This document shows, in pieces, positions 1-9,500 of a stretch of 60,704 bases of DNA. The translations under genes were made by a program, and so were the position numbers. The stretch's first letter is position 1, and the number at the start of each line of letters is the position of its first letter. Under the pieces are notes generated by a model that saw nothing but the letters and a program-made list of their open reading frames with translations, made no database searches and was not told the DNA's origin. The stretch comes from Gammaproteobacteria bacterium. Lineage in GTDB: Bacteria; Pseudomonadota; Gammaproteobacteria; CAJXQU01. Location of the stretch: the NCBI GenBank assembly GCA_026984775.1, contig JALSRM010000031.1, positions 1-60,704 of the forward strand, read 5' to 3'.

Positions 1-9
1 ATCATCCAT
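1..9 (-). CDS. Possible start of a gene running off the left edge
   Basis: An ATG reading leftward at position 9, followed by two aspartate codons, is preceded by an AAGGA-like ribosome binding site about 10 bases upstream and lies just downstream of the exosortase stop. Only three codons are inside the window, so the product cannot be named. If real, it is cotranscribed with the exosortase gene. Confidence 0.3.
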
Positions 10-36
10 GACAGATATCCTTAATAAATAATTACA

Positions 37-1599
37 TTAGCGCACTATATTGAATGAATCCAACCTTTGTTCAATTTCAGAAATATTGTCAGCAACGAAC
101 ATTCTCAGGCGTTGTCTGCCCTTTTCAAGATCACCCATGAAATCAGTTTCCAGCATTAAAACGGATGATCCGGATTTCCCAGTAAACATCCCGTAGATAT
201 CAAGCAACTTGGAGATAACCGCACTTGTTGTATTCATACCTGCTGAACGATACCAGTACCAGATCAGCTTCCTCTGACCAGCACTGTTGACCAATTCAGT
301 CTCGATTACTGACCTTTTGCCATTATCTGCCTGGAGTAATAGCTTATGCTTTGGCTGCCACAACTCTTCATTATAGAGATGATTATTTACATTTATAAGC
401 TCTTTACCCTGTTCTTGTATAAGATAGGTTGCAATATAAAGTCTGACTTTATCCCTTGCATGTGCATAAATTCGATCAAAAACAAAATCATTTCCTTTAA
501 AGAGGGGGTGTAATGTCGTCTCTTCATTATTAATATCTGTTTTATGCCATGCTCCAGATGCCGAAATAACTATCGAGCGTTTTCCTTCTGGTTCAGAATA
601 ATGCTTTTGAAGCAGGGATTTCAAAAGTGGTCCCGAACTCAGTGAAAGGATAACCAAAGGAACCAGGAACGTGTAACTCACTGCCTTTCCAAGCACAACA
701 GATCCTGTTCGAGAAGTTACCCTCTTTTGACAGATTCTTTCCATATCTCCGAGCTTGTAACCGACCCAGAAAACAGGAAAGAGCATTGCAGCAAAGATAT
801 ACCAACCAAGCATTAAATGGTCATGCACCCAGGGATGTTGCATCGCGGTTAGATTGCCAGCAATAATTACAATGACGATCCTGATCGTATTGGCAAGAAT
901 TGCGGCACCTACAACAATGATGAAAAAGGCCATTGCTCTCCATTGAGTTAGCCTTTCAAGATAGATATAAAAACCTCCAAAAGTCATGGCGGCAAGAAGA
1001 TAACGTAGACCACTGCATCCTTCTGCAATCAAAAACTTTCCCTCTGGTATCGCAATGTAGGCACCTTGTCTGATTACTGGCATACCTGTCAGTTGGAGAA
1101 GTGTATGAGATAATAAAGCCGCGATCGATTGCAGCAAGGGTAATGCTGGTTCCCATACTGGAAATGCAATCAGAAGAAAAGCCAGTGGAAACCAGAGTTG
1201 GAGGGTAAACCTTTTTCCTGCCAAGGTATAAATAGTTGATACGATCAGCATAAACAAACTCAGGTTTTCAATTAACCTGATACCGGCAAGTATGCCAACC
1301 ATCCAGGTCAGTGAAAAAAACACCAACGGTATGAAAGCGATGATTTCAGGTTGTATGATCGTCTGTCCAAGCCCTTCCCTTTTCCCCCACACCATGAAGC
1401 CAGCCACTGCAATCACCACGAACCCGTGTGCATATTCTCCCGACTTAATTTGAAGCCAGTTTTTAAGGAGATAATCAATCGTTTCGTAATAAAGAAAACC
1501 GAAGGCGAGAAAAACAAGCAAGAAATGCAATGCAACGGTCAAATTGAAATACTTTGCATAATGCCTGCCGATTATTGTCTGGGTCTGATCGAGATCCAT
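37..1599 (-). CDS. xrtA: Exosortase A with C-terminal EpsI-type domain
   Basis: A 520-residue polytopic inner-membrane protein. The exosortase core has about eight membrane segments in residues 20-290 and the family's catalytic residues: Cys195 in EGCSGLRYL, Arg240 in NTIRIV and His261 in DHLMLGW. Exosortases are the proposed transpeptidases that cut PEP-CTERM proteins and pass them to the cell surface. The last 200 residues lack membrane segments and resemble the EpsI (DUF3485) domain that is often fused to or next to XrtA in exopolysaccharide loci. The gene is divergent from a PEP-CTERM substrate gene 196 bases away. A second candidate substrate is the metallopeptidase at 55188. The A-type assignment is inferred from the EpsI fusion. 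Confidence 0.88.
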   Translation of the reverse strand: MDLDQTQTIIGRHYAKYFNLTVALHFLLVFLAFGFLYYETIDYLLKNWLQIKSGEYAHGFVVIAVAGFMVWGKREGLGQTIIQPEIIAFIPLVFFSLTWMVGILAGIRLIENLSLFMLIVSTIYTLAGKRFTLQLWFPLAFLLIAFPVWEPALPLLQSIAALLSHTLLQLTGMPVIRQGAYIAIPEGKFLIAEGCSGLRYLLAAMTFGGFYIYLERLTQWRAMAFFIIVVGAAILANTIRIVIVIIAGNLTAMQHPWVHDHLMLGWYIFAAMLFPVFWVGYKLGDMERICQKRVTSRTGSVVLGKAVSYTFLVPLVILSLSSGPLLKSLLQKHYSEPEGKRSIVISASGAWHKTDINNEETTLHPLFKGNDFVFDRIYAHARDKVRLYIATYLIQEQGKELINVNNHLYNEELWQPKHKLLLQADNGKRSVIETELVNSAGQRKLIWYWYRSAGMNTTSAVISKLLDIYGMFTGKSGSSVLMLETDFMGDLEKGRQRLRMFVADNISEIEQRLDSFNIVR

Positions 1600-1795
1600 A
1601 GGTATTCAGTTCATCCTTTATCTTGGTCTTATCGGCTATCACAATGTTTACTTTAGACCCAAGGCCAGTTTGCGTCATGATTGTTTGAGATTACCTCTAA
1701 GCTAAAGTAATTGACTTACCAACCGATAAGAACCATTGAATACGGCTTGATAAGGGAATTAGCCGCATAATTGGATACGATTCCAGGAGGTAAGA

Positions 1796-2422
1796 ATGAA
1801 TATCCATCCGTTCAGAAGTGTCATTTTGATAACTGCCTTGTTTGTCACCTGCCTCAATTCTAGCCTGGCCAGGGCAGGCATGGTTGATTTGACACTTTTC
1901 GGAGAAACCACCAATACAACCGAAGGCAATATATTTGGACTGAATGTTGGTGATCCAGTTAGTTTAAGAGCTACTTTTGATAGCACTGCTCTCAGTGGTA
2001 CAGGTTTCGAATCTATCACGTTTACTGAAGGATCAGGTAACAGCCTCAATCTGTTCATGGGTGATTTGACCTTTTCTGCGGAAAACGATGCAGACTATTT
2101 CATCGGCTTTCCCACGATCAATTTCATCGACGGAGTTTTTTCCGGAATCGATTATATGGCCTATTCAGGCATCAATGGCGCACCAGCAAACCTTTTCTCA
2201 CCTGGAGGATTGGACTGGAGCAGCTTTGAGATATCCAGTAACGCTCCATCTAAAACTCTTTCGGCAGCGCGTTCACAACAATGGATCTCAGGGATCTGGG
2301 ATGATGACACCTTAACGATCACCAGTGCAGCAGATATTCCTGAACCTGGTCCTCTTGCACTCGCTGCCATTGGCCTGCTCGGTGCTTGGATTGCTTCACG
2401 TAGAAAAGAAACGCTCTCATAA
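1796..2422 (+). CDS. PEP-CTERM sorting-domain secreted protein
   Basis: A 208-residue protein with an N-terminal signal peptide (hydrophobic residues 9-25, ending near SLARAG) and a classic C-terminal exosortase signal: IPEPGP, a hydrophobic helix, then RRK. The body is rich in Thr, Ser, Asn, Gly and Phe, with no recognised enzymatic motif, as is usual for PEP-CTERM proteins. A strong AGGAGG site lies 5 bases before the ATG. The gene sits head to head with the exosortase and only 23 bases ahead of the first prepilin gene, so it probably shares a transcript with the MSHA-like operon. Its own function is unknown. Confidence 0.85.
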   Translation: MNIHPFRSVILITALFVTCLNSSLARAGMVDLTLFGETTNTTEGNIFGLNVGDPVSLRATFDSTALSGTGFESITFTEGSGNSLNLFMGDLTFSAENDADYFIGFPTINFIDGVFSGIDYMAYSGINGAPANLFSPGGLDWSSFEISSNAPSKTLSAARSQQWISGIWDDDTLTITSAADIPEPGPLALAAIGLLGAWIASRRKETLS

Positions 2423-2445
2423 AGATTTTAAAAAAGGGGTCTAAA

Positions 2446-2943
2446 ATGAAATTACAGGAAGGATTTACCTTGATAGAACTTGTAGTCGTTATGGTCATTC
2501 TCGGCATTCTCGCAGCAACTGCACTGCCCAAGTTTATGAATGTTAATGGCAAGGCCCACGAAGCAGCCGTTGCCGCTACAGGCGGGTCTTTTGCCACGGC
2601 GGTAGCCATGGTCAAGTCCCAGTACATCGCAAATGGGACAGTTGGGGCCGATACTGATGGTGTTTCCGGTTTTGGTGATGGCAATATTGCAACCAATGCA
2701 AATGGCTGGCCTGAAGAGCCGCTCCCGGGAGGTACAACACTCAGTAATGCAGGGGACTGCAGAGACTTATGGAATGCCTTAATGCAAAATCCACCGACAG
2801 TCGCTACTACGGCCAATGCTGAATACCGTGCGACGTTCAGTGGTTCCGGAGCTTCCCGTGCCTGCACCTATACCTACCAGGCAGACACATCGAAATCCAT
2901 CGTCTATACCCCCAGTAATGGCAAAGTCACTGTCAACAGATAG
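2446..2943 (+). CDS. MSHA-like major pilin (MshA/MshB type)
   Basis: A 165-residue type IV prepilin-like protein with a short leader ending in Gly6, followed by FTLIELVVVMVILGILAATA. This is the prepilin peptidase site with Glu5 of the mature protein. The mature part has two late cysteines (around residues 105 and 145) that could form the D-region disulfide. Length and sequence fit MshA/MshB-type pilins of mannose-sensitive haemagglutinin pili rather than type II secretion pseudopilins, and the four genes that follow match mshC, mshD, mshO and mshP in order. Whether this copy is MshA or MshB cannot be settled by eye. Confidence 0.85.
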   Translation: MKLQEGFTLIELVVVMVILGILAATALPKFMNVNGKAHEAAVAATGGSFATAVAMVKSQYIANGTVGADTDGVSGFGDGNIATNANGWPEEPLPGGTTLSNAGDCRDLWNALMQNPPTVATTANAEYRATFSGSGASRACTYTYQADTSKSIVYTPSNGKVTVNR

Positions 2944-2979
2944 CCTCTTTTGCAGGGAATGGACTGTGTACCCAGTAGC

Positions 2980-3459
2980 ATGACCAGAAAAAAACAGACG
3001 GGTTTTACACTGATTGAACTCATTGTGGTTCTTGTAATACTGGGTATACTTTCTTCCATTGGTTTCAGCCGTTTTGCCTCAGTTGACAGCTTCCGTGAAC
3101 GTGGTTTTACAGACGAGACACTGACCGCAATCCGTTATGCCCGAAAACTGGCAACCACAAGTGGTTGTCATGTAGAAGTATCGCTAGATAATAACCAGTT
3201 AGCAATTGGGCGCTGGACTGTCTGCACGCCTCAGAATCACGGCCTGACATCACTGGCACTTCGCCATCCAAAAAATACCGGTGATTTCATCAATACCGTT
3301 CCAAAGGGCCTTTCCGTTAGTAATGTCCGATTCTATTTTGATGGATCAGGCAGACCCTATGATGCAAACAATGAAACTGTATTTACGTCAACATTGATAA
3401 TCAACATAGGTTCACGAAACATCAGGATCGAGCCTGAAACTGGATTTTCCTGGCAATGA
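2980..3459 (+). CDS. mshC: MSHA minor pilin MshC-like (GspH-type)
   Basis: A prepilin with leader MTRKKQTG followed by FTLIELIVVLVILGILSS, then a GspH/FimT-like globular domain (the 'ARKLATTSGC' helix end and GxxR-type strands). It is a minor pilin expected in the tip or initiation complex of an MSHA pilus. I chose the ATG at 2980 because it gives a normal 8-residue leader; TTG at 2950 and ATG at 2959 are in frame and possible, and none has a strong ribosome site. It overlaps the next gene by 4 bases, so translation is probably coupled. Confidence 0.82.
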   Translation: MTRKKQTGFTLIELIVVLVILGILSSIGFSRFASVDSFRERGFTDETLTAIRYARKLATTSGCHVEVSLDNNQLAIGRWTVCTPQNHGLTSLALRHPKNTGDFINTVPKGLSVSNVRFYFDGSGRPYDANNETVFTSTLIINIGSRNIRIEPETGFSWQ

Positions 3460-3926
3460 ACCGGTCATTTCACTACCAACAAAGAGGGTTAACATTAATC
3501 GAGCTGATCATATCGATCAGCATCATGGCAATCTCCATAACTGCAATTATCAGTCTGTTCGCTAACAATGCATTGAACAGTTCCACACCAATGGTCCGTC
3601 AACAGGCGATTTTCATTGCCAATGCCTACCTGGAAGAGATCATGTTGCAAGCGTACAACGACCCCTCAAGTGAGACTGGAAGCTGCGAAGAAAGCAGTCG
3701 TTCCTTGTATGATGATGTTACTGATTATGATTGTGTCAACGACACAAACGGCGCGGTTGATCAGAATGGCAATCCGATCGCAGGGCTGGGTGCCTACAAT
3801 GTCAACGTGGATGTGACAACAAGCAATCTCAATGGTGCGCTCGCTCAACGTATTGATGTTACCGTCACACACGATAGTCTGGACAGTATCAACGTGAAAC
3901 TCACGGCCTTCAGGACAGTTTATTAA
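3456..3926 (+). CDS. mshD: MSHA minor pilin MshD-like
   Basis: A 156-residue prepilin. The leader MNRSFHYQQRG precedes LTLIELIISISIMAISITAI, a membrane helix with the conserved Glu at +5. The region around residues 40-60 (a QQAIFIANAYLEEIMLQ helix) is typical of GspI/MshD-type minor pilins. The gene overlaps both neighbours (ATGA overlap with mshC; stop and start share one base with mshO), which marks a tightly coupled operon. It is a predicted minor subunit of an MSHA-like pilus. Confidence 0.82.
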   Translation: MNRSFHYQQRGLTLIELIISISIMAISITAIISLFANNALNSSTPMVRQQAIFIANAYLEEIMLQAYNDPSSETGSCEESSRSLYDDVTDYDCVNDTNGAVDQNGNPIAGLGAYNVNVDVTTSNLNGALAQRIDVTVTHDSLDSINVKLTAFRTVY

Positions 3927-4810
3927 TGGACAGGTACAGCAAAGGATTTACCTTGATCGAACTGGTCATCACCATGACCATTACATCGATCATTGCCATG
4001 GTCGTAGCACAGTTGATCAGCCGTCCAATGACAGCCTATGCCAATCTCAGCCTGCGAACACAACTGGTGGATGCTGCAGAAATCTCTCTGGAGAAAATTA
4101 GTCGAGAACTCCATTCTGCCCTCCCAAACAGTATCCGTATAGGTTGTTCCGGAAAATGTATTGAATTCTTACGAACGATCGACGGAGGACGATACCGCGA
4201 AGTTGGCCCAGGCAATACACTCAATTTCGATCAAGCATCACTGGACAGTGATGGCTTTGAGGTACTTGGTCCTCTTACAGATCCATCTTCGATCATGACC
4301 AGCAACAACGCAGACGATTGCCGGACTGGAAAGGCACATTGCCTTGTCATATATAATACCGGTCAGCTCAACCATGATGTATATCATCTTGATAACATTG
4401 CAACGATCACTTCTATCAATGGTTCACCTGCCATCATCACATTTGCTTTTCCTGGAGGACAATCTGCTTTCCCTGCTCCTTCTCCTTCACAACGTTTCAG
4501 TATTGTTGACAGACCAATCAGCTACCTCTGTGATGATACGGTTAACCATACCCTTACCCGATACGAAGGGTATCCAATCACAACCAGTCATAGCAGTGTT
4601 GACTCCGATTCGGAGCTAATGAGCTTAAGTGGAACAACAAAAGCCCTAGTCGCCAACAGAGTCGGTGGTTGTAACTTCTCCTATGAATCCGGATCGGCTA
4701 CGCGCAGCGGACTGGTTACGATCCGCCTGACATTGAGTGAAACTATGCCATCCGGTCATACAGAAAACATAAGCCTGCTACAACAGGTACATGTTTTGAA
4801 TACGCCATGA
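3926..4810 (+). CDS. mshO: MSHA minor pilin MshO-like (GspJ-type)
   Basis: A 294-residue prepilin with leader MDRYSKG and membrane helix FTLIELVITMTITSIIAMVV. Residues 45-75 (a DAAEISLEKISRELHSALP helix) match MshO/GspJ-like proteins, and the length fits MshO. Two cysteine pairs (near residues 72/76 and 134/142) suggest disulfides in the globular domain. It begins on the last base of mshD's stop codon and overlaps mshP by 4 bases. Predicted role: minor pilin at the pilus tip or in assembly initiation. Confidence 0.82.
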   Translation: MDRYSKGFTLIELVITMTITSIIAMVVAQLISRPMTAYANLSLRTQLVDAAEISLEKISRELHSALPNSIRIGCSGKCIEFLRTIDGGRYREVGPGNTLNFDQASLDSDGFEVLGPLTDPSSIMTSNNADDCRTGKAHCLVIYNTGQLNHDVYHLDNIATITSINGSPAIITFAFPGGQSAFPAPSPSQRFSIVDRPISYLCDDTVNHTLTRYEGYPITTSHSSVDSDSELMSLSGTTKALVANRVGGCNFSYESGSATRSGLVTIRLTLSETMPSGHTENISLLQQVHVLNTP

Positions 4811-5223
4811 ATAAAATAGTGAAACAAAACGGAATGTCATTGATCGGTGCAGTATTTGTAATGGTAGTTCTGGCATTAGTGGGAGCGTATCTGGTTTCCC
4901 TGAATGCTATGCAACACAGTGGAACATCACTTTCGCTTCAAGCCAGTCGTGCTTTCCATGCAGCAAACAGCGGAGTTGAGTGGGTTGCTTGGTACACAAG
5001 GACCAGTGTTAACAAGAATAACTGCCCTATGCCTGGAACCACTTTCAATCTGGATAATTTTACTGTAAAGATTGAGACATGCACTGAAACGACTGTCACA
5101 GAAGGCTCGGAGAGTTACAAGATTTTTGATACTACAGTCTCTGCCTCAACTGCAGACAGAAATTTTGGAGACAGTGACTACAGTTCACGTTCCTTACACG
5201 TACGAATTGTAGGGCCTAGATGA
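4807..5223 (+). CDS. mshP: MSHA biogenesis protein MshP-like (PilX-type)
   Basis: A 138-residue protein with N-terminal MNKIVKQNGMSLIGAVFVMV. The GMSLI motif and lack of Glu5 are typical of MshP/PilX-type pilins. It is followed by the family's 'ASRAFHAANSGVEWVAW' helix and a C-terminal domain with two cysteines. It is the last gene of the pilin operon; no mshQ follows. Only 14 bases separate its stop from the stop of the convergent kinase, and I see no clear terminator there. Confidence 0.8.
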   Translation: MNKIVKQNGMSLIGAVFVMVVLALVGAYLVSLNAMQHSGTSLSLQASRAFHAANSGVEWVAWYTRTSVNKNNCPMPGTTFNLDNFTVKIETCTETTVTEGSESYKIFDTTVSASTADRNFGDSDYSSRSLHVRIVGPR

Positions 5224-5237
5224 TTGTGAAGTCCTTA

Positions 5238-6536
5238 CTAGTTCATGACCATAACGTAACGCTGGCTGAGATTATCCAGACGTTCCATCAATACCTTCTG
5301 GATTGTTTTGTTAATACGCATCTGACATGAAAGTGAGGCCCAATCAGCCATAGGCTCCTTGAGACGTAAAACAACCGTTTTGGTGATTGCTTTTATACTT
5401 GCTGTTCTCTTTCCACCTAAAAGCCATGCCATTTCACCAAAACAGTCACCTTCGCCCAGTGTCGATAACTCTTTGTTCATGCGTAAAACAGAAGCATTTC
5501 CCGATACAATGATATAAAAGGAACGATCTTGCTCCCCTTCATTCAAAATCATACTTCCAGTAGCATAGACCTCCCATTCACCCTGTTCGAGTATCTCTTC
5601 TACTTCGTGTTCAGAAAATGTCTCGAAGAATTTGAGCGTGGAAAGAAGTTCCAGTTTCTGGTCATCACTCAGATCTTCACCAAATGTCTCGAGTTCAACT
5701 TCGACTTCAGCAAGATCAGCCGCAAATTCCGCACATGTTTGATAACGTTCCTCTGGCTTTTTCTGAAGCGCTTTTCTGATCACCCTATCTAGTGACGGTG
5801 GAAGATCAGAACGGTGCTCACTGAGTGGATCCGGATCTTGAGAAACGATATTCTTGAAAAGGGCAGGCATGGTATTAGCCTGAAAGGGATGGACGCCTGT
5901 CAACAGTTCGTAGAGAACCACACCGAGAGAGAATATATCGGTATGATGAGTGATTTTATCTCCACTGGCCTGTTCTGGAGACATATACAGAGGCGACCCA
6001 AAACCTTTAATATCAGATGTCTTGTCATGTGCTTTCCTGACCGCAATACCGAAGTCTGCAATCTTGACATCGCCCTCCTTGGTCAGTAGCAGGTTTGCTG
6101 GTTTGATATCTCTGTGTGTGATTCCTTTTGAATGAGCATAGTCAAGTGCTTCTGCACATTGTCGAATGTAATGCAACAGCTGCTTAACAGGCAACAGGTT
6201 CTCTTTTTTTCTAAAACTCCGCAGTGTGTCGGCATCTTCAATAAACTCAATCGCAATATAGTCCTGACCATTGGCATCACCCGCTTCATAGACCTTGATG
6301 ATATTGGGATGATCCAGAATACCTGCAGCCTTGGCCTCATTGAAGAACCTGCGATGATTATCTGCAGCAAGTGAGTCATCAAGTAGAATTTCTCCAGTGT
6401 CATTGTTAAGACTCACCTTAATGGCCACTTTCCGATCGACATAGGGATCATGACCAATATAGACGATACCCATTGCTCCCTTACCTGCTACGCCAACGAT
6501 TTCATATTTGCCAATTTTTTCAGGCAGTTTATTCAT
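5238..6536 (-). CDS. Ser/Thr protein kinase with C-terminal cyclic nucleotide-binding domain
   Basis: A 432-residue eukaryotic-type kinase. Residues 9-270 hold a complete catalytic domain: glycine loop GKGAMGIVYIG, the VAIKV lysine, HRDIKPANLLL catalytic loop, DFGIA and the MSPEQ segment. A linker leads to a cNMP-binding domain (about residues 300-420) with the phosphate-binding cassette in GEGDCFGEMAWLLGGKRTASI. No membrane segment is present, so it is probably cytoplasmic and sensitive to cAMP or cGMP. Its ATG begins at the base right after the stop codon of the giant PilZ/DUF1631 gene, so the two are translationally coupled and may act together. Which nucleotide it binds cannot be told from sequence alone. 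Confidence 0.9.
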   Translation of the reverse strand: MNKLPEKIGKYEIVGVAGKGAMGIVYIGHDPYVDRKVAIKVSLNNDTGEILLDDSLAADNHRRFFNEAKAAGILDHPNIIKVYEAGDANGQDYIAIEFIEDADTLRSFRKKENLLPVKQLLHYIRQCAEALDYAHSKGITHRDIKPANLLLTKEGDVKIADFGIAVRKAHDKTSDIKGFGSPLYMSPEQASGDKITHHTDIFSLGVVLYELLTGVHPFQANTMPALFKNIVSQDPDPLSEHRSDLPPSLDRVIRKALQKKPEERYQTCAEFAADLAEVEVELETFGEDLSDDQKLELLSTLKFFETFSEHEVEEILEQGEWEVYATGSMILNEGEQDRSFYIIVSGNASVLRMNKELSTLGEGDCFGEMAWLLGGKRTASIKAITKTVVLRLKEPMADWASLSCQMRINKTIQKVLMERLDNLSQRYVMVMN

Positions 6537-9500
6537 TTATAAATTCTCTCCAACAACATTATTCAATCGAACCGGCTTTGAGTTCTCAACAATGGAAATA
6601 TAGTCAATTTGGATTTCTTGAAGTAATTCTAGGGTTTCGCCTTCAACCCGGTGAGGAACAATTGTCCGTTTGTCCATCATATGAGCAATATCGTTCACTG
6701 ATTTGATCAAGCCATAGCTTTGCGCATTATTGATGGCATCATGCGTAAGTATCCGATCGATACAGATATAGTCCACAGGTAATTTCAATGCTTCCCGGCT
6801 TAGGCCATCTATTCCGAATCGCCCAAGAGAGAAACGACATCCGAATTCATTGAGGGTTCGAATAAACCGGATAATATTTTTTTCTTCTTCCGGTACAGGT
6901 TTTCCTGGCACTTCGAAACAAATGATGCCCGGTGGAACCGAGATTTCAGTCAGTTGCGAAATCACGTAATCAAGTATTCCTTTGCTGTTAAGTGTTTTTC
7001 CGGAAATACTGATCAGGCAGCGTGCACATTCTGCTACCGATTCTCGATTTTCATTCATCCATTCGAGACAATTTCTGATGAATTTCTTCTCGAAATCGAC
7101 GATGAGCTCATTCTCTAGAGATGCGTGAATGAATCTTTCAGGAGTCCGTACATTCCCACTTTCATCCATTTCTCCAGGAAAGATATGAAACAAAGATCCT
7201 ACTTTTTCATTCTTGCAATCTAATATTTTTTGTCCGAATAATGGTATCTCATCATCAATTTCCAAATGCTCCTCGAGCCAAAACTGCCAGTCAATTGAAT
7301 CAGGGATCAGATTTGTATCCAATTCTTCTTCTGTATCACTTTGTTGCTCATACAAGCATGCTTGGTTATCGCCCAACGTCCTCGCGTTCTCACAGGCAGA
7401 AGCTGCCTGTTCGATGATTTGATCAATATCTCTGGTTCTGTCATCAAAGACAGTAATACCGATAACAACAGGATGACGAATCTTTTTTTCATCAATCACA
7501 CAGTCATTATCTTCCAATTCCTTGAGCAAGCTTTCAGCAAGAAGCAGTGAACCTTCACGGGACGTAAACTCAACAGCGATTCCCAGTGAGTTTTTATCAA
7601 GTCGACCTATCTTGCTTTCCCGGCCAAAGATATCAATAGCAGACAGGGCAATATGTTTGAGATAAGTAATTATGTTTTCATCATCACAATCATCTTTTGT
7701 GATCAGCTCAATAATAAAGAACGCATGCTCAACATGATCAAGAACGGCGTTTTCAAGGAGAATCTCCAATTCGGTTCGATATTTTTCTTCATTAACCAAG
7801 CCCGTTTTTGTATCTTTTACGATCTTCTGGTTGATATCGGTATAGGCATCGAAAAGACCGGAGACAATGGCACGATCGAATAATGGTTGCTGGTTTTCAT
7901 CTGTAAGTTCTGCAGTTCCTTTCAGCAGACGAATGATCAATTCCTGTAGGGACATATCGGCAGCCTTGTTGCCATTGCCATCGACAAATACGAAACGACT
8001 CGAATCCGGTGCGGACCAAGCTAGTGAGAGATGTTTCTTTTCCCCTTTACCATCGCTTAGGATGATGGAATCTCCTTGAGAGATACCTCTTGCCCGTTCC
8101 TGCCAGATGTTGTATTCAGGGGATTTTACAGGCTGAACCGGGCGTTTGCCTTGATCCATCAGATCATCTGACTTCCGTAGCCCCTTGAGCATGGATTGTT
8201 CAAGATCACACTGTGCAACCAACGCTTCAACACGGTTCTTAAAACGATTATTCTGTTCTTCTAGAAGTGCTCTTAACCTTTCTGGAATCGTGCTTAGACT
8301 ACTTGCATCATAAGAGTCCAATGTTAATAAATTGTCTAAGATTGCATCCAGCTCATGCTTTACTTCAGGTTGTTGATTGGCACCTTTTCGATCCAGCTTT
8401 TCCAACAGATTAATGACATTTCGTAAAGGATTGGATCGTTCCTGAAACAACCCTCCATCCTGAACAGCCTGCTTGTAGATGATCGCTTGCATCCTGCGCA
8501 TGTTCTGCCGTGCATGTTCACTGAGATATTCATCATCCTGTAGATAATCCAGTACACTGCCAGCAAGTCCAATTGCACCTTGTACCTCCTCCCCTACCGG
8601 TTTCTGGAGATTAGATAGCATTGGCCACAGTCGTCCTGTTACGTCCCGGATGGTTTCCCCTTTCTGCCAGTTACGGATATCTTCCTGCTGGATCCGGTCG
8701 AGGAGTTGGAGAAGATCCTCTCTGGAACTATCTACAAAACCGGTATTTACATGCCCTTCTCCGACTGGCAGCCTATTCTCTGAAGCAGCTAGAGTGTTAA
8801 CAGTGCTCATTGGAGCAATGTCTGCCTGATTGATCGATGGATTGCGTCTATCGGGAATTCCATCCATGCTCTTTCTAAGAGCTGACAGTGTTCCAACAAG
8901 ATCATTCACCCGTTTTGGTAGTGCTGAAACCTGGTCATTGGTTTCTAGAACAGGGAAAACACTGTTACTGCCTGATTCAAATACAGATTGAGACATGGCT
9001 TGTTCAGTAGAGTTATGTTGTGAGAATGATGATGTGCCAGAACTCTTCCGGTGAACCCCCGATGCATTGGGCTGATAAAACTCAGAAAACAATTGCGGTT
9101 CCGTTGGCTGAACCTTATCTTCAAGATCAGTACGAATAGATGCGACAGGTTCTTTATCGGACTGACTGGCCGGTATGCTCTCCGGTCTGTCTTCTATTCC
9201 TTCAGTCAATTCTTCATAGAGCATGATCAATTCAGGTACAAGTACCTCACCCATTTGCTGATAAGCCACTGTCAAGGCCCCATAGCTGAATTGTCTGCTT
9301 TGCAAATAGGAGTCGATCGTACGGAAAAGTCTCGAGAAACCAATAGGATTCAATCCCTCATCAAATTCTGTTGCATAGATCTCCGAGAGTTTCTTCGTTA
9401 ATCTGAAGAGTAAAAGCCGATTATCTGCTTCTGCATTGGAAATTATTCCGGTCAGAACCAGATAGGCTTCAAATTCCCTTTCATCGACAAGACTCAGTGA

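Noticed and set aside
2319-2867. Long minus-strand frame of 182 residues across the first pilin gene
   Set aside because: It is antisense to the pilin gene, whose prepilin motif and operon place are certain. The antisense composition (Pro, Ala, Thr, Ser) shows no family resemblance.
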